In this document: in pieces, positions 6,385 to 10,468 of the stretch | Layout: each line of letters opens with the position of its first letter | How positions within the stretch are numbered: position 1 is the stretch's first letter | Source of the DNA: Syntrophaceae bacterium | GTDB lineage: Bacteria; Desulfobacterota; SM23-61 | NCBI GenBank assembly: GCA_003154025.1 | Contig: PMCE01000124.1 | Span: 392-10,859 of the forward strand | Length of the DNA: 10,468 bases | Reading direction: 5' to 3' | Program-made: the position numbers and the translations under genes | The notes under the pieces: model-generated | The model's input: only the letters and a program-made list of their open reading frames with translations | What the model was told of the DNA's origin: nothing | Databases searched by the model: none

Positions 6385-7380
6385 ATGGATACGGAACAGG
6401 ACTCCAATAATCTTATCCTGCAAATCCGCAACCTGAAGAAATATTTCTTCGTCACCTCCGGGGTGGTCTTTTCCAAAGTGGCGGGAGTGATCAAGGCCGT
6501 AGACGATGCCAGTTTCTCCATCCGCCGGGGGGAAACTCTGGGCCTGGTCGGAGAATCGGGTTGCGGCAAAACGACCCTGGGGCGCTGCATTCTTCGTCTG
6601 GAAGCCCCTACCTCCGGACAGGTCCTGTTTCAGGGGAAAGACCTGGCGGAGCTGAAAGAATCCGCGCTCCGGACCCTTCGTCGCAATATCCAGGTCATCT
6701 TCCAGGACCCTTTCAGCTCTTTAAACCCCCGGATGACCATCGAGCAGATCATCGGGGAGGCTCCCGGCGTGTTCCGGCTCGTCCATGGCCTGCGGGAGAG
6801 GAAGGAGCGGGTGGCGGAACTTCTAGCCACCGTGGGCCTTCGGACCTCCATGGGCCCCCGGTACCCTCACGAGCTCAGCGGGGGGCAGAGGCAGCGGGTG
6901 GGGATCGCCCGGGCGCTCTCCCTGGCTCCGGCCTTCATCGTCTGCGACGAGCCCGTCTCCGCCCTGGATGTCTCCATCCAGGCCCAGATCATCAACCTCC
7001 TGGAAGCGCTCCAGGAAAAGTTCGGCCTGACCTATCTCTTTATCGCCCATGACCTCTCCGTGGTTCGCCACATCAGCGACCGCGTGGCGGTCATGTACCT
7101 CGGCAAGATCATGGAGATCACCGGGAGACAGGAGCTGTACGAAAACCCCCTCCACCCTTACACCCAGGCCCTTCTCTCGGCGGTCCCCATCCCCGATCCG
7201 CTCGTGGAAAGGGATCGGGCCCCCATCCTCCTCCAGGGAGAGGTTCCCAGCCCGTTGAATCCTCCCTCCGGGTGCGTCTTCCATCCCCGATGTTTCCAGG
7301 CCAAGAAAGAGTGCAGCCGGGAGATTCCCAGCATGAAGGAGGTCTGCCCCGGTCATTTTGTGAGCTGCCTCCTCTATTAA
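6385..7380 (+). CDS. Oligopeptide/dipeptide ABC transporter ATP-binding protein, DppF/OppF type
   Basis: A 331-residue second ATPase of the heterodimeric peptide-type importer, partner of the DppD-like subunit. Motifs: Walker [10 protein letters not shown] (56-64), Q-loop Gln107 in [10 protein letters not shown], canonical signature LSGGQRQR (164-171), Walker B FIVCDEP (184-190) with Glu189, D-loop ALD, and switch His222. The segment at 17-37 ([20 protein letters not shown]) is the extended A-loop region typical of OppF/DppF, distinguishing it from DppD. The C-terminal oligo_HPY part holds [12 protein letters not shown] (257-268) and Cys297, Cys303, Cys310, Cys321 and Cys328. The ATG at 6385 has AAGGG 7 bases upstream; an ATG at 6381 is in another frame and stops quickly. 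A paralogue relation with the upstream gene is normal for this transporter family. Substrate unknown. Confidence 0.94.
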   Translation: MDTEQDSNNLILQIRNLKKYFFVTSGVVFSKVAGVIKAVDDASFSIRRGETLGLVGESGCGKTTLGRCILRLEAPTSGQVLFQGKDLAELKESALRTLRRNIQVIFQDPFSSLNPRMTIEQIIGEAPGVFRLVHGLRERKERVAELLATVGLRTSMGPRYPHELSGGQRQRVGIARALSLAPAFIVCDEPVSALDVSIQAQIINLLEALQEKFGLTYLFIAHDLSVVRHISDRVAVMYLGKIMEITGRQELYENPLHPYTQALLSAVPIPDPLVERDRAPILLQGEVPSPLNPPSGCVFHPRCFQAKKECSREIPSMKEVCPGHFVSCLLY

Positions 7381-7440
7381 ATTCTCTTCTCGACCCCGTC
7401 GGGGCACTCCCGGCGGCGGTCAAAATCCGTCGGTTTGACA

Positions 7441-7455
7441 CCGGAGGGCCTCCGG
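7441..7455. promoter_or_regulatory. Perfect inverted repeat upstream of larA-like promoter (possible operator)
   Basis: CCGGAGG and CCTCCGG flank a single central base, giving a 15-base palindrome. It is centred about 50 bases upstream of the predicted larA-like transcription start. Position and symmetry fit a regulator-binding site. A hairpin in the end of the dppF transcript is an alternative, but no T-run follows. Confidence 0.4.
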
Positions 7456-7483
7456 GGATTCCAGCTCCCCTTTCCCGGATTCA

Positions 7484-7492
7484 TGCTATACT
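7484..7492 (+). promoter_or_regulatory. Extended -10 promoter for the larA-like gene
   Basis: TGCTATACT reads as an extended -10 (TGN directly before TATACT, five of six consensus bases). There is no good -35 at 16-18 bases upstream, as is common for extended -10 promoters. Predicted start is near 7499, leaving a leader of about 35 bases with GGAGG at 7522-7526. Confidence 0.5.
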
Positions 7493-7534
7493 CAAACCTT
7501 TCAGCCGCAGAAAAAATGACCGGAGGGTAACAGC

Positions 7535-8788
7535 ATGAATTCGATAACCATCCCCTGGGGATCCTGGCGCGGAAACAAAGATTTACCTCTAAATTTTCCC
7601 CAGAACTGGAAGGTGCTGGTCGCCGGGATGGCCGACGCACCGGACGTGACCCAAGCGGAGATTCGGAAGGCTTTTGCCAATCCCATCGGGCAGGAACGCA
7701 TTCGCAAATTGGCCGAAGGCAAGAAGACCGCGGCCATCGCCGTCGATGATCTGACCCGTCCTACTCAGGCTCACCGTTTCCTGCCTTTCATCGTCGAGGA
7801 ATTGAACCGGGGCGGGATCCAGGACGAAGGGATCAAGATCATCATGGCCATCGGTTCCCACCGCCCCCTGATGAAAGCGGACCAGGAGAGGAAGCTGGGC
7901 AAGAAGATGGCCAACCGCTTCCCGGTCTTCAACCACCATCCCTACGAAAACCTGGTGAACGTAGGAACCACTTCCCGCGGAACCCCCGTGATCATCAACC
8001 GGCATTTCGTCGAAGCCGACGTGAAGATCGGAGTGGGCTTTATCACCCCCCATCCCACCGCGGGTTTCGGCGGAGGAGGAAAGATCGTCATCCCCGGGTT
8101 GGGAAGCATGGAGACCATCATCAAGAACCACACCCCGGCCCACCAGGGCAAGGTCGGGGCCACCGGTTTCGCCCAGGGCTATGACCTGAACAAGAACGAG
8201 CTCCGGCTGGACATGGAGGAAGGAGCCCGGATGGCGGGTCTGGACGTCATCGTGAACTCGGTGGGCAACTCCCGGGGAAATACCGCCGGGGTTTTCGTCG
8301 GCGACCTGGTTCAAGCCCACCGGACCGCCGTGGAACTGACCCGAAGAGTGTACCTCACCGAGGCCCCCACCGAGGTTGACATGGGCGTCTTCAATGCCTT
8401 TCCCGAGGATACGGAACTGGTCCAGGCGCAGAAGGCCTTGAACGTTTGGACCGGTAACCTGAGTAAGCGGATCGTGCGGGAGGGAGGAACGGTGGTGATC
8501 GCTACGGCCAGCTCAGACGGCCTGGGCTTCCACTCTCTGCTGGATGTGGGGGGCCGCCTGCATCGCAAGGTCGACCAGCGCAAGACCAATGCCGAGATCT
8601 TCGGAGGCCGGCAGGTCTGGGTTCTCTCCCCCAATTGTTCCCCTTCGGACCTATACACCCGGTATCCCCAATCCGTCCAGATCCGGAATCGATGGGAAGA
8701 CATCCTCAAAGAGTTGCCGAACCGAAATTCCAGTCTGACCGTCGCCGTATTTCCCAACGGCTCTTTACAGTTCACTCCTCCCTCGTGA
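7535..8788 (+). CDS. larA: LarA-family nickel-dependent 2-hydroxyacid racemase/epimerase (DUF2088)
   Basis: A 417-residue cytoplasmic enzyme of the lactate racemase family, which uses a nickel-pincer nucleotide covalently bound to a lysine to interconvert 2-hydroxyacid stereoisomers by hydride transfer. All landmark residues of Lactobacillus LarA have counterparts at nearly the same numbers: DDLTRPT (71-77, nucleotide binding), His109 in GSHRP, His173 in TPHPTAGFGGGGK, Lys183 as cofactor attachment lysine in GGGGKIVIPG, and His199 in IIKNHTP as nickel ligand. Length is normal. GGAGG with 8-base spacing supports the ATG at 7535. The cofactor-building genes larB, larC and larE are not visible and must be elsewhere if the enzyme is active. 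Characterised relatives accept hydroxyacids other than lactate, so the substrate is open; the symbol denotes family, not proven lactate activity. The GNAT gene follows after 27 bases. Confidence 0.9.
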   Translation: MNSITIPWGSWRGNKDLPLNFPQNWKVLVAGMADAPDVTQAEIRKAFANPIGQERIRKLAEGKKTAAIAVDDLTRPTQAHRFLPFIVEELNRGGIQDEGIKIIMAIGSHRPLMKADQERKLGKKMANRFPVFNHHPYENLVNVGTTSRGTPVIINRHFVEADVKIGVGFITPHPTAGFGGGGKIVIPGLGSMETIIKNHTPAHQGKVGATGFAQGYDLNKNELRLDMEEGARMAGLDVIVNSVGNSRGNTAGVFVGDLVQAHRTAVELTRRVYLTEAPTEVDMGVFNAFPEDTELVQAQKALNVWTGNLSKRIVREGGTVVIATASSDGLGFHSLLDVGGRLHRKVDQRKTNAEIFGGRQVWVLSPNCSPSDLYTRYPQSVQIRNRWEDILKELPNRNSSLTVAVFPNGSLQFTPPS

Positions 8789-8815
8789 GAACGGGACGGA
8801 AACCGGGAAAACGAT

Positions 8816-9496
8816 ATGATCCGGCCGTGTTGCTCGGATGATTTTTCAACGATTGGCGAAATCGTCAATGACGCTGCCCGAGCGTACCGGGGGGTGATTC
8901 CGGCGGATTGCTGGAAGGAACCCTACATGCCCCCGGAAGATCTCCGGCACGAGATCTCCCGAGGCGTTTTCTTTTGGGGTGATGAGGAGGAAGGCTGTCT
9001 GGTGGGAGTGATGGGCCTGCAGCAGGTCCAAGACGTCACCCTCATCCGCCATGCTTACGTGCGAACCGCCGAAAAGAATCGAGGAATCGGGGGGCAACTC
9101 CTCTCTCACCTGAAAACCCAGACCGACCGTTCCCTGCTGGTCGGAACATGGGCTGCCGCCGGATGGGCGATCCGGTTCTATGAAAAGCGCGGTTTCCGCC
9201 TGGTTTCTCCCGAAGAAAAGAATCGCCTGCTCAAAAAATATTGGTCCATCCCCGACCGCCAGGTGGAGACTTCCGTCGTCCTGGCCGACCGTCAATGGTT
9301 CGCCATCGACCGAAACGAGCTAGATCGAGATGGGAACCGCGACCCCATATCTCCTGGGGATTGTCTCGGCCACGGAGACCGCGGCCGTCCGCACGGAGAG
9401 GTATGCCTTCCCCACCCTGGCCGGACTGGGGATCGTCTACGATGCGGCGACCGTCCAGGAAACCATCGAGCAATTCTTCCCCCGGGAGGCCCGTCC
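8816..9496 (+). CDS. GNAT family N-acetyltransferase; reading frame lacks its own stop
   Basis: From the ATG at 8816 the frame encodes a compact GNAT domain of about 165 residues (8816 to about 9310): MIRPCCSDDFSTIGEIVNDA at the N-terminus, beta strands CLVGVMGLQQ and DVTLIRHAYVR, an acetyl-CoA pyrophosphate loop EKNRGIGGQLL (86-96; Lys where Gln/Arg is usual), and AIRFYEKRGFRLV (118-130), the classic GNAT C-terminal motif. It likely acetylates an amine using acetyl-CoA; substrate unknown. It lies 27 bases after larA with only a weak GGGA ribosome site. Oddly, no stop follows: the frame continues through a Gly/Arg/Pro/Asp-rich, non-coding-looking stretch (residues about 165-227) straight into the dehydratase ATG at 9497 in the same frame. 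The annotated end is simply the base before that ATG. The true end may be altered by an indel (a TAG in the next frame lies at 9321), or the two proteins may be fused. Confidence 0.75.
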
Positions 9497-9500
9497 ATGA
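9330..9500 (+). CDS. Short unrecognised reading frame (56 aa) between GNAT and dehydratase
   Basis: ATG at 9330 to TGA at 9498-9500, one frame over from the GNAT. I do not recognise the protein. It looks coding: codon third positions are mostly G/C and the composition is like a folded protein (MGTATPYLLGIVSATETAA, TERYAFPTLAGLGIVYDA, TVQETIEQFFP). The overlapping GNAT-frame reading is dominated by Gly, Arg, Pro, Asp and His. Its stop overlaps the dehydratase start as ATGA, the usual sign of translational coupling. It has no clear ribosome-binding site, and an in-frame TAG at 9321 blocks a longer version. It could be a genuine small protein coupled to the GNAT, or the displaced C-terminal part of the GNAT protein if the sequence has an indel near 9324-9335. 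Confidence 0.45.
   Translation: MGTATPYLLGIVSATETAAVRTERYAFPTLAGLGIVYDAATVQETIEQFFPREARP
9484..9489 (+). promoter_or_regulatory. Shine-Dalgarno GGGAGG fixing the dehydratase start
   Basis: GGGAGG lies 7 bases before the ATG at 9497. It argues that the dehydratase is initiated independently even though the reading frame is open far upstream into the GNAT region. Confidence 0.75.
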
Positions 9501-10468
9501 GGATTCCGGATTTTACTGATGTGCTCCAGGCTCAGCGCCGGATTCGGCCCTACCTCCCCCGCACCCCGCTTCACAGCTACGCGTCCATCAACCAACTGGT
9601 GGGCACCGAAGTCTTTATCAAGCACGAGAACTACCAGCCCGTAGGGGCCTTCAAGGTCCGCGGAGGAATCAACCTCATTTCCCAGCTTTCCCTGGAAGAG
9701 CGTCGGCGGGGAGTCATTTCCGCCTCCACCGGCAACCACGGCCAATCGGTGGCCTTTGCCGCCTGGAAATTCGGGCTTCAAGCCCGGATCGTGGTACCCG
9801 AAAAGGCCAACCCGGGAAAAGTTGCCGCCATGGAGGGAATGGGCGCGGAGGTAATTTTTCACGGAACCACTTTCGATGAAGCCCGCCTCCACTGCGAAGA
9901 CTTGGCGCGGGAAAAGGGATATCGCTACATTCATTCGGGAGACGAGCCCTTGCTCATCGCCGGGGTGGCCACCGAGGTCCTGGAGATGCTGGAGGACCAG
10001 CCCGACCTGCGGGTGATCTTGGTACCCGTGGGAGGAGGGAGCGGAGCAGCCGGAGCCTGTATCGTGGCCCGGGCCGTAAGCCCCAAGATCCGGGTCGTCG
10101 GGGTGCAGTCCGAATCATCTCCCGCCGCGTATCAATCCTGGAAAGAAAGAAAACTGGTGGAGGCTCCCAATCGGACATTGGCCGAGGGACTGGCCACGGG
10201 AACGGCCTTCTCTCTTCCCCAAAGAATCCTGTGGGAGCATCTGGACGACTTCCTCCTTCTGTCGGATCAAGAGATCCTCCGGGCCGTGGTCTGGATGGTG
10301 GAGAGAGCCCATACCCTGGCGGAAGCTGCCGGGGCGGCATCCCTGGCCGGCGCTTACCATCTGCGGGATGAATTGCAAGGCAAGAAGGTCGGCCTCATCT
10401 GCTCCGGCGGCAATGTTTCGCTGGCCCAATTGAAGCAAGCCCTCTCCATTGCGGAATGTGGGTTGCGG
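9497..10468 (+). CDS. Threonine/serine dehydratase-like PLP enzyme (fold type II), 3' partial
   Basis: 324 codons are visible without a stop at the right edge; single-domain dehydratases are about 315-330 residues, so little is probably missing unless a C-terminal ACT domain follows. Fold-type II motifs: GAFKVRGG with Lys53 as PLP Schiff-base lysine, STGNHGQS (78-85) as the asparagine/substrate loop, VPVGGGSGAAG (176-186) as the phosphate-binding glycine loop, EAAGAAS (276-282), and ICSGGNVS (301-308) near the pyridine nitrogen. The expected reaction is deamination of L-threonine or L-serine to a 2-oxoacid; hydroxy-amino-acid dehydratases of the EutB or serine racemase type are close alternatives. 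GGGAGG 7 bases before the ATG sets the start, which overlaps the stop of the 56-residue frame by 4 bases. The frame is also open upstream to the GNAT, so an annotator could call a fusion. Confidence 0.88.
   Translation, partial: MRIPDFTDVLQAQRRIRPYLPRTPLHSYASINQLVGTEVFIKHENYQPVGAFKVRGGINLISQLSLEERRRGVISASTGNHGQSVAFAAWKFGLQARIVVPEKANPGKVAAMEGMGAEVIFHGTTFDEARLHCEDLAREKGYRYIHSGDEPLLIAGVATEVLEMLEDQPDLRVILVPVGGGSGAAGACIVARAVSPKIRVVGVQSESSPAAYQSWKERKLVEAPNRTLAEGLATGTAFSLPQRILWEHLDDFLLLSDQEILRAVVWMVERAHTLAEAAGAASLAGAYHLRDELQGKKVGLICSGGNVSLAQLKQALSIAECGLR

Noticed and set aside
7389..7405. CCCC/GGGG hairpin just after dppF as an intrinsic terminator
   Set aside because: The stem is only about 4 bp with a 3-base loop and is not followed by a T-run.
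7435..7440. TTGACA upstream of larA as a -35 box
   Set aside because: It lies 46 bases from TATACT, and no acceptable -10 sits 16-18 bases downstream of it.
9241..9519. A 92-codon + strand frame overlapping the GNAT end and dehydratase start
   Set aside because: Arg/Pro/Ser-rich with no protein-like pattern; the neighbouring frame from 9330 is far more coding-like.

Overview
The window is GC-rich bacterial DNA in which every supported gene lies on the + strand. Gene content suggests a deltaproteobacterial-type (Desulfobacterota-like) genome, probably an environmental anaerobe: AtuA/DUF4387 pair, DppD/DppF-type peptide-transport ATPases, a LarA-type nickel racemase, and a GNAT gene beside a threonine-dehydratase-type PLP enzyme. 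That assignment is inference from gene content and base composition only.

Left part (1-3295), cell-envelope themed. The 3' part of an F-type (fucose-binding) lectin gene with an uncharacterised Trp/Gly-rich C-terminal domain ends at 849. A 269-base gap follows. It holds a REP-like palindrome, two small hairpins, a 7-base-period tandem repeat and a second strong palindrome that covers the ribosome-binding site of the next gene. Then come a penicillin-binding-protein-5/7-like D-Ala-D-Ala carboxypeptidase or endopeptidase and, overlapping its stop, a TMTC-like multi-pass GT-C glycosyltransferase ending in TPR repeats.

Right part (3382-10468), metabolism and transport themed. A good sigma70-type promoter (TTGACA-17-TATCTT) precedes an AtuA-family protein (DUF1446) and its usual small partner DUF4387. 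DppD-like and DppF-like ABC ATPases follow, with no permease or binding protein in view. An extended -10 promoter then precedes a LarA-family nickel-pincer racemase, a GNAT acetyltransferase, a short unrecognised reading frame, and a threonine/serine-dehydratase-like PLP enzyme that runs off the right edge.

The genes may form a catabolic cassette: import of an oligopeptide or small amphipathic compound by DppDF with permeases encoded elsewhere, stereochemical interconversion of a 2-hydroxyacid by LarA, deamination of a hydroxy-amino acid by the PLP enzyme, and an unknown acyl/CoA-linked step by AtuA-DUF4387. This is inference from neighbourhood only.

The least ordinary observations are: the GNAT reading frame has no stop and is in frame with the dehydratase 227 codons downstream, while a different, coding-like frame occupies the last part of that interval; short 7-base-period repeats recur in three separate intergenic gaps, two of them bracketing dppD; and a palindrome overlaps the dac translation start.
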